Positions 28,133 through 37,567 of a stretch of DNA of 41,184 bases are shown piece after piece. The position numbers were made by a program, and so were the translations under genes. The notes under the pieces were generated by a model. It searched no databases, was not told the DNA's origin, and worked only from the letters and a program-made list of their open reading frames with translations. Location: assembly GCA_007129405.1 (NCBI GenBank), contig SKVN01000077.1:1-41184 (forward strand), written 5' to 3'. The number at the start of each line of letters is the position of its first letter. The stretch's first letter is position 1. Source of the DNA: Kiritimatiellia bacterium (GTDB taxonomy: Bacteria; Verrucomicrobiota; Kiritimatiellia; UBA8416).

Positions 28133-29677
28133 ATGATACCGAGCCATAAAAAAGGTCCGCAGGGTACCGCCGACAGAACGCAAAAGAAACGCCGCGTTCT
28201 CACCCATCACACGGACACCCAAACACCTCTAAACAGAATCGTTCTCGTTGCCATCAACGCTCGCTATTCGCACTGCAGTCTGGCGGCCCGTTCTCTTATG
28301 GCAAACATGCGAACCATCAAGCCACATCTTGCAGAATTTGAGATCAAACAGTCGCCGGAAATCATTGCCAACACCTTGGCCGCCAAGACCCCGACCATCC
28401 TTGCAATGGGTGTCTACATCTGGAATCGAGTGCAAATCGAGCAATTGGTGCCATTGTTGCGCAGCAGAACCCCCTCTACCAAGATTATCCTAGGTGGCCC
28501 CGAAATCAGCTACGACACGAACTCCGCTCTCGCCCTCCAAGCCGATTGCGTGATTTGCGGCGAGGCCGAGATTGCACTCCCCAAAATATGCGCGGACATG
28601 CTGGCGGGCCATAACGTAACGCACATCTACCATGCCCCCCTGCCCGATCTGTCCCAACTGCAGCTTCCCACCATAGAATATACCGATAAGGATTTGGAAA
28701 ACCGCAACCTGTATATTGAAACTTCACGCGGATGCCCCTGTTACTGCCGGTTCTGCCTCTCATCCTTGACTTGTGGCGTCCGCTACTATCCGCTACCTGC
28801 TGTATTCCACTGCCTTGATCACCTGAGCCAACGCGGTGCCACAAGATTTCGTTTCGTGGATCGGAGCTTTAATCTAACAGGAGACCGCGCTGTAGAAATT
28901 CTGAAATATTTTCTCCAAAAAAAGATACCTAACTTGTTTCTACATCTGGAGATGGTTCCCGAGTTTCTCTCTCCCGCATTACGAGACGTCATGATACGTT
29001 TTCCTCCGGGAGCTTTGCATATTGAAACCGGCATACAATCTCTTTCACCTACGGTTCTCAAACGCATCAACCGCCCCGCCCATCCCGCAGCCGCACTGGA
29101 AGGCATCCATTGGCTCTCGCAGACGGCTCAGGCAACCGTACATGCTGACCTAATTGCCGGTCTACCAGGGGAAACGCTTGAAATGTTCATGAAAGGCTTT
29201 GAAGCGTTGCTCCAGGCCAAGCCTGCCGAAATCCAACTCGGCATACTAAAACATCTGCCGGGAACCGATGTAGACCAAGAGACCGGAATGCAATTCAGCC
29301 CCCATCCTCCTTACGTGGTGATACAATCCGATGCCATGTCTGCACAAGAATTGGATCAGACATGCCGCTTTGCGGCCCATTGGGAACGGGTGGTCAATCG
29401 TAACCATTTCCCCGAAACAAGTAAATTGCTACTGCAAGGGCCAGATATTTGGCAAACCTTTGATAGATTCAGTCAAGCATTAGCACAAAAGCATGGTCGT
29501 CACGGAATCGGTCTTGTAGAAATAGCCCGCGCTTTATATCAATTTCTGCAAAACCAGAAATCCCATGACACAGAAACAATCCGTGCAGCACTAGAACAAG
29601 ACTACCTTGCAAATGGTCGCCGGACCAATCTACCCGCCTTCCTACGTCCGAGCCAATCGGAACAAACCGAAACTTGA
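28133..29677 (+). CDS. B12-binding-type radical SAM protein (DUF4080-like)
   Basis: Probable radical S-adenosylmethionine enzyme of unknown substrate. The 514-residue product starts with a basic extension (about residues 1-32), then a Rossmann-like B12-binding-type domain with the INARYSHCSLAARSL segment (about 41-55) in place of the usual cobalamin DxHxxG, and a LGGPEISY turn near 120. The radical SAM cluster motif CxxxCxxC is CPCYCRFC with Cys 201, 205 and 208. The N-A-x-Y-x-H-x-SLA pattern matches the DUF4080 family as I know it. It is followed by the DeoR regulator, with a TTGA overlap if the upstream start is used. Its relation to the sorbose-type genes is not clear. Confidence 0.87.
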   Translation: MIPSHKKGPQGTADRTQKKRRVLTHHTDTQTPLNRIVLVAINARYSHCSLAARSLMANMRTIKPHLAEFEIKQSPEIIANTLAAKTPTILAMGVYIWNRVQIEQLVPLLRSRTPSTKIILGGPEISYDTNSALALQADCVICGEAEIALPKICADMLAGHNVTHIYHAPLPDLSQLQLPTIEYTDKDLENRNLYIETSRGCPCYCRFCLSSLTCGVRYYPLPAVFHCLDHLSQRGATRFRFVDRSFNLTGDRAVEILKYFLQKKIPNLFLHLEMVPEFLSPALRDVMIRFPPGALHIETGIQSLSPTVLKRINRPAHPAAALEGIHWLSQTAQATVHADLIAGLPGETLEMFMKGFEALLQAKPAEIQLGILKHLPGTDVDQETGMQFSPHPPYVVIQSDAMSAQELDQTCRFAAHWERVVNRNHFPETSKLLLQGPDIWQTFDRFSQALAQKHGRHGIGLVEIARALYQFLQNQKSHDTETIRAALEQDYLANGRRTNLPAFLRPSQSEQTET

Positions 29678-29709
29678 CAACAACCATACAAAAAGCTTTT
29701 ATAAAGCAA

Positions 29710-30504
29710 ATGAAAACCATTTCGAAACCCAAAGCGACGCTATCGAAAAGAAAAGAGAGCATTCTTGATATTCTGGCAGAGACACCAGAAATCACGATCG
29801 CCGATCTGGCTGGGAATTTGCAGGTTTCTGTCGTCACAATACGGAATGACCTTGCCGCGCTAGAAGAGGATGGCATGTTAGTGCGGGGACATGGTGGAGC
29901 CATGCCAGCATTCCACCCTGCAGTTTTGCAACGAATCCGTACAGCGCGCGATGCCAAGATGGAAATTGCCAGAGCTGCGGCTGCACATGTCGTGGATGGC
30001 GATACGATCATGATTGCAGCCGGAACCACGACAGCACTCATACCCCGCTATCTTCGAGGAAAGCGTCAGGTGCATATCGTAACAAATAACACCCTGCTGT
30101 TGCCTTATGTCCGCACCAACCCTCAGCTTATCGTCACAGTAGTCGGTGGCAGTTTTCGCCCTGCAGATGAATCGCTCACAGGGCCGTTGACCATGGAGGC
30201 AATGGAACGGTTTCGTGTACAACGCGCGTTCATTGGCGTCGACGGCATCGACGCACAGCAAGGAGTCTTCGCCAATAGCGTCGAAAGTGGCGACTTTGTT
30301 CGGCAAATGGCACAACATGCCAACCAAACGATCGTACTGGCAGATGCGGCGAAATTTCAAAACCCGGGATTTGTCCGAATCCTGCCCTTCAGCGACATGG
30401 ATATTCTTATCACGGATGCCACGCTTCCTACCTCCATGCAAAACGTTTTAACCGAACATGATGTAAAACTCGAAACCGTACACACGAGGAGAACAAGCAA
30501 ATGA
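29710..30504 (+). CDS. DeoR-family transcriptional regulator
   Basis: Sugar-phosphate-responsive repressor. The 264-residue product has an N-terminal winged helix-turn-helix (about residues 13-65, with the VSVVTIRNDLAALEEDGMLVRGHGGA signature near its end) and a DeoR C-terminal sensor domain with GTTTALIPRYL, IVTNN, GPLTMEAMERFRVQRAFIGVDGID and ADAAKFQ, all characteristic. I chose ATG 29710. A TTG at 29674 overlaps the radical SAM stop (TTGA) and would add 12 residues; neither has a strong ribosome-binding site. It overlaps the sorD-like gene by ATGA (30501-30504) and probably controls that operon. Confidence 0.92.
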   Translation: MKTISKPKATLSKRKESILDILAETPEITIADLAGNLQVSVVTIRNDLAALEEDGMLVRGHGGAMPAFHPAVLQRIRTARDAKMEIARAAAAHVVDGDTIMIAAGTTTALIPRYLRGKRQVHIVTNNTLLLPYVRTNPQLIVTVVGGSFRPADESLTGPLTMEAMERFRVQRAFIGVDGIDAQQGVFANSVESGDFVRQMAQHANQTIVLADAAKFQNPGFVRILPFSDMDILITDATLPTSMQNVLTEHDVKLETVHTRRTSK

Positions 30505-31574
30505 CAGCAAGAGAGATTGCCCCATTACTACGCGGCTGTACGTTTGACGGCAACAAAGGCGCGATTGTCGTTCATCGTGCAGGCACATTACAAGCCGATG
30601 TCACGTGCAGCGTGGACGAAATCACCGACAAAGTGAAACCCGGCATTCGTTCGGTCCACATCAAGGATGTTGGCAGCTTCAGGCTAGGCGATGATTATGA
30701 CGACGCTATAAACGGAACCAGTAACGCACCGCGTGCGACGGGACGAGGTGCGGTCGTCCATAACAAGGTCTGCGTCGTCACCGGGGGCGCCCAAGGGTTT
30801 GGAGAAGGCATTGTCAAAGAATTGATTGATCACGGAGCCTTGGTATGGATTGCTGATTTGAATCTGGCGGGCGCACAAACTGTAGCGGCACGCTGCAATC
30901 AAGCGGCTGGACGTACGGTAGCATTTCCTGTTGCCGTCAATGTCGCGGATGAAGAGTCTGTCAAAGCGATGGTGGATGAGATTGTAACCACTTGCGGCGG
31001 GATCGATCTATTCATCTCTAACGCTGGCGTACTGAAAGCGGGCAGCGTAAAAGATTTATCGGCTAAAGATTTTCGATTTGTCACGGAAGTAAACTACACC
31101 GGTTTCTTCCTCTGCACCAAACATGTAGCACCGGTAATGGAAGCAATGAATCAGCCAACCGGCAAATATTACACCGACATCATTAGCATTAGTTCCAAAT
31201 CTGCCTTGGAAGGTTCGAACCGCAATGGTGCATATGCCGGATCTAAATTCGGGTCCGTAGGTCTCGTACAAAGTTTTGCAAAGGAATTGATTGCGGATAA
31301 CACCAAAGTCAACACCATCTGTCCCGGAAACTTCTTTGACGGCCCTCTCTGGAGTGACCCCGAAAAAGGTTTGTTTACGCAGTATTTAAAAACCGGCAAA
31401 GTACCAGGCGCACAAAGCGTGGCAGATGTAAAACGGCACTACGAACAGCAAATCCCTATGCAACGCGGATGCTACCCGACCGACGTTGCACGGGCCATTT
31501 TCTATGTGATCGAACAAGTATATGAGACCGGGCAAGCCATACCTGTTACGGGCGGCCAAGTCATGTTGAATTAG
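30501..31574 (+). CDS. SorD-like sorbitol-6-phosphate dehydrogenase (SDR) with N-terminal extension
   Basis: Predicted cytosolic NAD-dependent enzyme oxidising sorbitol-6-phosphate to fructose-6-phosphate. Residues 89-357 form a short-chain dehydrogenase domain: TGGAQGFGEG (94-103), acidic turn IADLN, NAG (174-176), Ser 231-232 and YAGSK with Tyr 245 and Lys 249. The C-terminus YETGQAIPVTGGQVMLN and MQRGCYPTDVARAI match sorbitol-6-phosphate 2-dehydrogenases as I recall them. The first 88 residues are an extra domain with no recognised family and no internal ATG to trim it. The start overlaps the DeoR gene by ATGA, so translation is coupled. The SorE-like gene follows 27 bp later. Confidence 0.86.
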   Translation: MTAREIAPLLRGCTFDGNKGAIVVHRAGTLQADVTCSVDEITDKVKPGIRSVHIKDVGSFRLGDDYDDAINGTSNAPRATGRGAVVHNKVCVVTGGAQGFGEGIVKELIDHGALVWIADLNLAGAQTVAARCNQAAGRTVAFPVAVNVADEESVKAMVDEIVTTCGGIDLFISNAGVLKAGSVKDLSAKDFRFVTEVNYTGFFLCTKHVAPVMEAMNQPTGKYYTDIISISSKSALEGSNRNGAYAGSKFGSVGLVQSFAKELIADNTKVNTICPGNFFDGPLWSDPEKGLFTQYLKTGKVPGAQSVADVKRHYEQQIPMQRGCYPTDVARAIFYVIEQVYETGQAIPVTGGQVMLN

Positions 31575-31601
31575 AAAACAAGAAACAACACAGGAGAAAT
31601 C

Positions 31602-32876
31602 ATGAAAACAAAAGCCGTTCGCCTCTATGGCAAAAAAGACCTGCGCCTTGAAACCGTCGAACTCCCCCCCATTGAAAAGGGAGAAATTCTTGCCCACATT
31701 ATCTCCGACAGCATCTGCATGTCTTCCTACAAAGCCTCTGCACAAGGAACAGACCACAAACGGATTCCCAACGATGTTGCTAATCATCCGATTATGATTG
31801 GACATGAATTCTGCGGGGAAATCGTTGAAGTGGGAGAACGCTGGAAGGACCAATTTAAACCCGGCGAAAAATTTTCCATACAACCGGCCATGAACGATCC
31901 GAATGGACCCGTCGGCATCCTTTCCGCACCAGGATATTCGTATCCATATATTGGCGGAGACGCCCAGTACATCGTTATCCCCGAGGCTGTCATGGAACGG
32001 AAATGCTTGCTCCCGTATGCAGGAGAAGCCTTCTACCTGGGCTCTCTGGCTGAACCCATGAGCTGTGTTATTGGCGCTTTCCATGCGAATTATCACACCA
32101 CCCCTGGAAGCTATGAGCATAAAATGGGCATTATGGAAGGTGGCGCGACGGCCATTCTTGCCGGTGTCGGACCCATGGGGCTTGGTGCCATTGATTATGC
32201 GATCCATGGCGATTGTCGCCCTGGTCTCCTCGTTGTCACCGACATCGATAATGATCGCCTGAATCGCGCCGCCGCAATCTTCACCGTGGAAGATGCCGCC
32301 AAGCATGGCGTCAAGCTAATGTATGTGAATACGTCCGAACCCGGAAAAGATGCCGATTACCTCAAATCCCTTACACCGGACGGAGATGGTTTTAATGACG
32401 TCTTTGTGTTTGCTCCTGTACGCCCATTGATTGAGCAAGCAGACCTGATACTAGGACACGATGGCTGTCTCAATTTCTTTGCTGGCCCGACCGATCCATC
32501 CTTCAAAGCAGAATTCAACTTCTACAATGTCCACTATGCAGCTACACACGTAGTCGGTACCAGTGGTGGTAACACCGACGACATGATTGAATCGCTGAAA
32601 TTGATGGAAGAAGGGCGCGTGGATCCGTCCACTATGGTGACACACATCGGCGGGTTGGATGCCGTCATTGAAACCACCTTGAATCTCCCGCAGATTCCCG
32701 GGGGGAAAAAATTAATTTATACAGGGATTCAGTTACCACTGACCCCACTCGCTGAACTACAAAACCAAACCGATCCCATGCTGCAGGAACTCGCCCGCAT
32801 TGTAGAAAAGGCAAATGGATTGTGGTCCCCGGAGGCAGAGAGATACCTGTTGGCGAATGCCACGCCCATGGAATAA
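31602..32876 (+). CDS. SorE-like L-sorbose-1-phosphate reductase
   Basis: Predicted medium-chain zinc dehydrogenase that reduces L-sorbose-1-phosphate to sorbitol-6-phosphate, which the preceding enzyme would oxidise. The 424-residue product has catalytic-zinc-type residues Cys 39, His 68 and Glu 69 (IGHEFCGEIVEVG) and a Rossmann region with LAGVGPMGLGAIDYAIHGD. Segments such as MKTKAVRLYGKKDLRLE, VVGTSGGNTDDM and LVVTDIDNDRL strongly resemble SorE. The four-cysteine structural zinc loop is absent, as expected. AGGAGA lies before the start. No PTS transporter gene is next to it. Confidence 0.86.
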   Translation: MKTKAVRLYGKKDLRLETVELPPIEKGEILAHIISDSICMSSYKASAQGTDHKRIPNDVANHPIMIGHEFCGEIVEVGERWKDQFKPGEKFSIQPAMNDPNGPVGILSAPGYSYPYIGGDAQYIVIPEAVMERKCLLPYAGEAFYLGSLAEPMSCVIGAFHANYHTTPGSYEHKMGIMEGGATAILAGVGPMGLGAIDYAIHGDCRPGLLVVTDIDNDRLNRAAAIFTVEDAAKHGVKLMYVNTSEPGKDADYLKSLTPDGDGFNDVFVFAPVRPLIEQADLILGHDGCLNFFAGPTDPSFKAEFNFYNVHYAATHVVGTSGGNTDDMIESLKLMEEGRVDPSTMVTHIGGLDAVIETTLNLPQIPGGKKLIYTGIQLPLTPLAELQNQTDPMLQELARIVEKANGLWSPEAERYLLANATPME

Positions 32877-32929
32877 GTGACCCCACTGACATCGTGGCTG
32901 CCGGCAGTGTGTCCTGCAGGTAGCTGTGT

Positions 32930-34114
32930 TTATCGCAAGACCGCATCGGTCAGCGAAAAGACCGGCAACAATACGGCTAGCGTAATGAGCAGGACAAAGC
33001 CACCAATCAAGAGTAAAAGCAGTGGCTCTAGCAAGGCAAGCAAACGCGCCAAGTGGTGATCAAACTGTCGATCACAACGACGCCCCGCGTGATCGAGCAT
33101 CCCGGCCAAATCCCCGCCAGCCTCTCCGACCGCAATCCACCCCGTTAAGATTTCTGCAAGCGGCGGGATCCCGTGTACAGCTTCCTCCAAGTTCTGCCCA
33201 TGTCGAACAGCGTGTGCGGCCACTTCGGCACGCTCTTCACACCAGCCGTTTCCTGTTGCTCGACCAGCTAACGCGATACCCTCAACCAAAGGAACCCCTG
33301 CCTTGGTCAATATAGCTAGCGTATGTGCAAACCGCGATGCCAGCAAATAGCGATAGACCCGCTGCCCGGGCAAACGCAACATAAAGACTTCAAGTTGAAT
33401 CCGTCTCGCAGGATCACGAAACAACTGACGAAAAAACAACACGCCCAGCACCCCGGCAACGCCAAATCCAACAATACCCCACGGGAATAGCCAACGGCTT
33501 ATCGTCAGCATAAAACGTGTAAGCGCAGGCATCGATAGAAAATCACCCGTTATCCGCTGCATACGGGGCAACAATACCCCTAACATGACCAAGGCAACCA
33601 CAATGCCCAAGGTTAGAATAAAGATAGGATAAATCATGGCGCGCTGTACACGTTCACGCAACTGCTGGTGAGATTCAATTACGTCAGCCAATTGATTGAG
33701 AACAGCATCGAGGGTCCCCGTACGTTCGGCAACCTCGATTGCCGACAATTCAAAAGATTTTGTTCCATGGGACATCTTCTCCAGTGCGGCCGCAAATCCA
33801 AGGCCTTCACGCACATGATCGCGAACACCAGATAAAACGACAAAAGCCGTATGCAACTCCGGGGTTTTCAAAAGCATCCCCAGAGCTGGAACCAGCGGCA
33901 TCCCTGAACGTAGCAAAGCCGCTAATTCGCGATAAAACATACCACGCAAAGGCTGCGGAAAATTTCCGCGTTGGGTACGACTTTCCACGATCTTGGCAAC
34001 ATAGATCTTCTGCGCGGCAAGCGTATCCCTTGCTGACTTGGCGCTTAAGGCCTCAATATGACCAGACTTCGGGGCACCCGTGTCATCATACCCCTTGTAG
34101 CTGTACGTTCTCAT
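32930..34114 (-). CDS. gspF: Type II secretion inner-membrane protein GspF
   Basis: Inner-membrane platform protein of the type II secretion or related type IV pilus machine. The 394-residue product has the basic N-terminal YSYKGYDDTGAPKSGHIEA segment, and two repeated GspF domains (about residues 58-180 and 258-383), each with a helix pair such as RELAALLRSGMPLVPALGML and RFAHTLAILTKAGVPLVEGI and the conserved E-GG/EAGG-type turn, and three membrane helices. The start overlaps the gspE stop by ATGA. It is the last gene of the fabZ-lpxA-gspDEF run, 53 bp from the facing sorE-like gene. Confidence 0.95.
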   Translation of the reverse strand: MRTYSYKGYDDTGAPKSGHIEALSAKSARDTLAAQKIYVAKIVESRTQRGNFPQPLRGMFYRELAALLRSGMPLVPALGMLLKTPELHTAFVVLSGVRDHVREGLGFAAALEKMSHGTKSFELSAIEVAERTGTLDAVLNQLADVIESHQQLRERVQRAMIYPIFILTLGIVVALVMLGVLLPRMQRITGDFLSMPALTRFMLTISRWLFPWGIVGFGVAGVLGVLFFRQLFRDPARRIQLEVFMLRLPGQRVYRYLLASRFAHTLAILTKAGVPLVEGIALAGRATGNGWCEERAEVAAHAVRHGQNLEEAVHGIPPLAEILTGWIAVGEAGGDLAGMLDHAGRRCDRQFDHHLARLLALLEPLLLLLIGGFVLLITLAVLLPVFSLTDAVLR

Positions 34115-35661
34115 ACTGCAGCTGCCCGCTCGATTTCTTCCAACGTCGTAATACCGGCAAGCACTTTCTGAATACCGTCTTCTTCAAGAGGGTGCATGCC
34201 AGCCCGTAGAGCCTCTTGCCGTACACGCTCCAAATGAAAATCTGGATCTCGTACAACAGCCCGCAGGGCTTCGTTCATCGGCAATAACTCAAAGATACCC
34301 GTGCGGCCCCAATAGCCCTGCTTGCATTGCGCACACCCGACAGGTTGCCAGGCCTGCTGCCCCTGCATACGGCCAGCCAAGACACCCGCTTCATGGATCA
34401 CATACGGTTGACGGCATGACTCGCACAAACACCGCACAAGACGTTGTGCAAGAACCGCACGCACGCAAGCTGAAAGTAAATACGGCGCAATACCAATATC
34501 AGCCAAGCGCACCAATGCACCCGGGGCATCATTCGTATGCAACGTCGTAAATACCAAATGACCAGTCAACGCCGCACGTACAGCAATTTCAGCGGTCTCA
34601 GCATCACGCGTTTCCCCAACCAGAATCACATCCGGATCCTGACGTAAAATATGTCGCAATCCCGTTGCAAACGTGATGCCAATTTTCGGCTTTACTTGAA
34701 TCTGACCAATATTATCCAATTGATACTCAATCGGATCTTCGATCGTTAAAATATTGCGGCGTTCTGCATCCAATGCCCCTAACGCCGCATACAACGTAGT
34801 TGTTTTGCCAGATCCCGTTGGCCCGGAAACGATGATCATGCCATTGGGTTGGCGTAGCTGCATATGTAACTGTGCCAGACAATCAGATGTCATGCCCAAT
34901 GCGGACATGTCCAGTACCGTATGACTCTGATCCAGTAACCGCAATACCACGCGTTCTCCCTCTGCAACCGGGATCGTCGAAACGCGGACATCAATCTCGC
35001 GATCTCCCACGCGTACCCGCGCCATGCCATCCTGCGGCAGACGGCGCTCTGCTATATCCATGTGCGCCATAACTTTTAACCGCGAGACCAAGGATGTCAC
35101 CAGATGCCCCGGAGGTGCCGATTGCTCGTACAATACCCCATCAATGCGAAAACGCACGCGCAAGCGAGAGGCAAACGGCTCAAAATGGATATCGGATGCA
35201 CGCTGCCGCAAGGCATCCAGCATAATCGTATTAATGAGCTGCGTGACAGGAGCATCGCGACTGCTCAACAGCAGATCATCTCCACGCCGAACGGGAGCCT
35301 GATCCGCGAGATGCAATGCCGCAATGACATCAGAGGGCGATTCTTGGCGTTGCGCATATGCTTCTTCAATACATGACAGGAGCACATCCACCGGGGCCAA
35401 TACCGGCTCTAGCGGTTGCCCGATCAGCAGTGTCACGTAATCAAGCAAGCCCACCTTTTCCGCGCTTCCAATGAGCGCACTTGGTTCACCATGCCAGCGA
35501 ACCGGCAAAACCTCGTTCGCCCTTACCCATTCGACAGGAAGTGTCCCCAGCAACTGGGAGTCGATGACAATGCCCGAACGGTCGTCAACGAAACGCAACC
35601 CCGTTTCCGACGCCATCTGGGCAAGACGATCACTGGAAATATCATGATCATTCGGATTCAT
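34111..35661 (-). CDS. gspE: Type II secretion ATPase GspE
   Basis: Cytosolic hexameric ATPase that drives pseudopilus assembly. The 516-residue product has an N-terminal GspE-N/MshEN-type region (about residues 1-110), then the ATPase core: ASDIHFEPF near 155, Walker A GPTGSGKTTT (280-289), the Asp box ILTIEDPIEYQ, Walker B ILRQDPDVILVGETRD, and His box region TLHTNDAPGALVRL. Near the C-terminus CESC and CAQC form the four-cysteine zinc motif common in GspE and PilB. The start codon lies 14 bp inside gspD, and the stop overlaps gspF by 4 bp. Confidence 0.97.
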   Translation of the reverse strand: MNPNDHDISSDRLAQMASETGLRFVDDRSGIVIDSQLLGTLPVEWVRANEVLPVRWHGEPSALIGSAEKVGLLDYVTLLIGQPLEPVLAPVDVLLSCIEEAYAQRQESPSDVIAALHLADQAPVRRGDDLLLSSRDAPVTQLINTIMLDALRQRASDIHFEPFASRLRVRFRIDGVLYEQSAPPGHLVTSLVSRLKVMAHMDIAERRLPQDGMARVRVGDREIDVRVSTIPVAEGERVVLRLLDQSHTVLDMSALGMTSDCLAQLHMQLRQPNGMIIVSGPTGSGKTTTLYAALGALDAERRNILTIEDPIEYQLDNIGQIQVKPKIGITFATGLRHILRQDPDVILVGETRDAETAEIAVRAALTGHLVFTTLHTNDAPGALVRLADIGIAPYLLSACVRAVLAQRLVRCLCESCRQPYVIHEAGVLAGRMQGQQAWQPVGCAQCKQGYWGRTGIFELLPMNEALRAVVRDPDFHLERVRQEALRAGMHPLEEDGIQKVLAGITTLEEIERAAAV

Positions 35662-37567
35662 GCGGCAACAAACCTGTCTTGTTTTGCCAACGACGCCGAT
35701 ATTCCTCTTGGTCTTCCAAAGAACTCACAATCGTAGGCGTCACCAGAATGAGCAAATCATTTCGCTCCGCAACCTTTTCCGTTCGTGTAAACAACCAGCG
35801 AATCACGGGGATGGAGCCAAAAAAGGGAACCCGCCTCTCATTTTCCCGCTCATCGCGTCGCGTTAAACCGGCAATCACAATGGTGCGTCCATTTTCGACG
35901 GTTACCGTGGTTTGCACCTCACGCTTCGCAATGGTTGGGGTAAATTTTCCTTCAGGACCAGACTCTATGACGGCCTCAATGCTGGGGTTTAACGCCATAC
36001 GAATCATCCCCCCGGGAATAAAATGCGGTGTAATCTGCAGCTTGATACCAACATCCATGCGCTCGATATTTTGGATGACATCACGGGCAGTTCCTGTACC
36101 ACCCGTGATTTCTGACGTCAAAATAGGAATTTCATTCACAACACTAACTGTGGCCTCACGATTATTTTGCGATTGCAAAGATGTCTCCGACAAAATCCGA
36201 AACCGATTTGCCGTGCGGAAAGCATCAATATTCAGCAATGCGGGGAATCCCACCTGAATCTGTCCTTCGGGACCCATCGACGTTCCCTGCGCCACACCAA
36301 CACTCATGCCACGCGGGAAAACGCCTTCCTGCGCAATATTTAAAATGCCACTGGCATCTCCTAAACTGAAGCCCCCCTGCACAACCGTATCCCCGACTGA
36401 ACCCGGCGCATCCAGTGCCGCAAAATCAACGCCTAACTGCAACCCATCCGAATCGCTCACTTCAACAATCATAACCCCAATATGAATTTGTTCCGGTAAT
36501 ATATCCATTTGTTCAATGAGCCGACGCACCACTTCATAATCGCCTGGACTGGCATCGATGAGCAGCGCATTATTGGAAGGACTTGATTGAATCGCTATCA
36601 TCCGACGATCCGCCCCCTCCGCTCTTTCCTGCCGTTGCCGCAACAACGATGTCAAGGATTCTGCTGCTTCATCGGCATTCAAATGGCGTAGAAAAATAGC
36701 ATGTAGACGACCCTGCCCGGTAGGAACATCCACATCCATTTCCATAATTAATTCGCGCAACTCTTGCACTTGGTTCGCGGTTCCGGTCACGATCAGACGA
36801 TTTGCATGCGGCACCGCCACCACCGTAGCCGTTCGCCCCATGTCGCGCAGACTGCTCGCTTGACGGCTCGCAGGTAAGCGCTGCACAAGTTCTTGTGCGC
36901 GCGACACACTTTCGGCTAATGCAACATTCAACTGCCGTGCCAATTCATCAGCCTGGGCATACTGTAATGGTATCACCTCCATCACACGCGCCAGGCCTGG
37001 ACGATCTAACGCATGGAGTAATGCTGCCATACGGTGAAGCGCAGATGCCGTATCGGTAACCATGATGTGATTGGTCTCCTCCATCGCACGAACCGCTCCA
37101 CCACGTTCGGCTGCAGGCTCCAGCAAACGCGCAACATCCTTGGCCGACACATGCTCCAATTGAAAAACCTTGGTAAACGTGCCACTGGCGGGGATATCAG
37201 ATTCAGGCCCTAAAACCGTCGCTAACGCAGGCGGCCGTTCCCCTACCGGCATAATTCGGTAAAGCCCCGTTTCTTCCCGCACGGCAAAACCGGCGGCATC
37301 CATAATCGACAGAAACAACGGGAAAACCTCCGCTTGCGAAACACGGGGTGACACAACGGTTATTTGGCCAGAGATATTTTCACCCATCACAAACCGCTTG
37401 CCGGTTAATTCCCCGACAAGCCGGACAAAGGTGTCAATCTCAACACCCTCAAACGTAAAGTCCACTCTCGCATCATGGGTGGTAGAAGCCGGCACAGACA
37501 TAGCATGCCAGCACAGCACAACAGATATTCCGGCACACAGCAGTCCGCGCCCAATAAAACGTCTCAT
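35648..37567 (-). CDS. gspD: Type II secretion outer-membrane secretin GspD
   Basis: Forms the gated outer-membrane pore for type II secretion. The 639-residue product has a signal peptide (about residues 1-27), an N0 domain (about 30-105 with DFTFEGVEIDTFVRLV), N1-N3 ring domains with VIPLQYAQADELARQLN and IFLRHLNADEAAESL segments, and the C-terminal secretin domain with VVNEIPILTSEITGG and TVENGRTIVIAGLTRRD. No lipoprotein pilotin gene or GspC is visible. It overlaps lpxA by 4 bp (37564-37567) and gspE by 14 bp. Pseudopilin gspG is not in the window, so the machine must be completed elsewhere. Confidence 0.97.
   Translation of the reverse strand: MRRFIGRGLLCAGISVVLCWHAMSVPASTTHDARVDFTFEGVEIDTFVRLVGELTGKRFVMGENISGQITVVSPRVSQAEVFPLFLSIMDAAGFAVREETGLYRIMPVGERPPALATVLGPESDIPASGTFTKVFQLEHVSAKDVARLLEPAAERGGAVRAMEETNHIMVTDTASALHRMAALLHALDRPGLARVMEVIPLQYAQADELARQLNVALAESVSRAQELVQRLPASRQASSLRDMGRTATVVAVPHANRLIVTGTANQVQELRELIMEMDVDVPTGQGRLHAIFLRHLNADEAAESLTSLLRQRQERAEGADRRMIAIQSSPSNNALLIDASPGDYEVVRRLIEQMDILPEQIHIGVMIVEVSDSDGLQLGVDFAALDAPGSVGDTVVQGGFSLGDASGILNIAQEGVFPRGMSVGVAQGTSMGPEGQIQVGFPALLNIDAFRTANRFRILSETSLQSQNNREATVSVVNEIPILTSEITGGTGTARDVIQNIERMDVGIKLQITPHFIPGGMIRMALNPSIEAVIESGPEGKFTPTIAKREVQTTVTVENGRTIVIAGLTRRDERENERRVPFFGSIPVIRWLFTRTEKVAERNDLLILVTPTIVSSLEDQEEYRRRWQNKTGLLPHESE

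Noticed and set aside
32877-32929. CTGCCGGCAG palindrome as a terminator between sorE-like and gspF genes
   Set aside because: It has no loop and no T-run, so it does not look like an intrinsic terminator.
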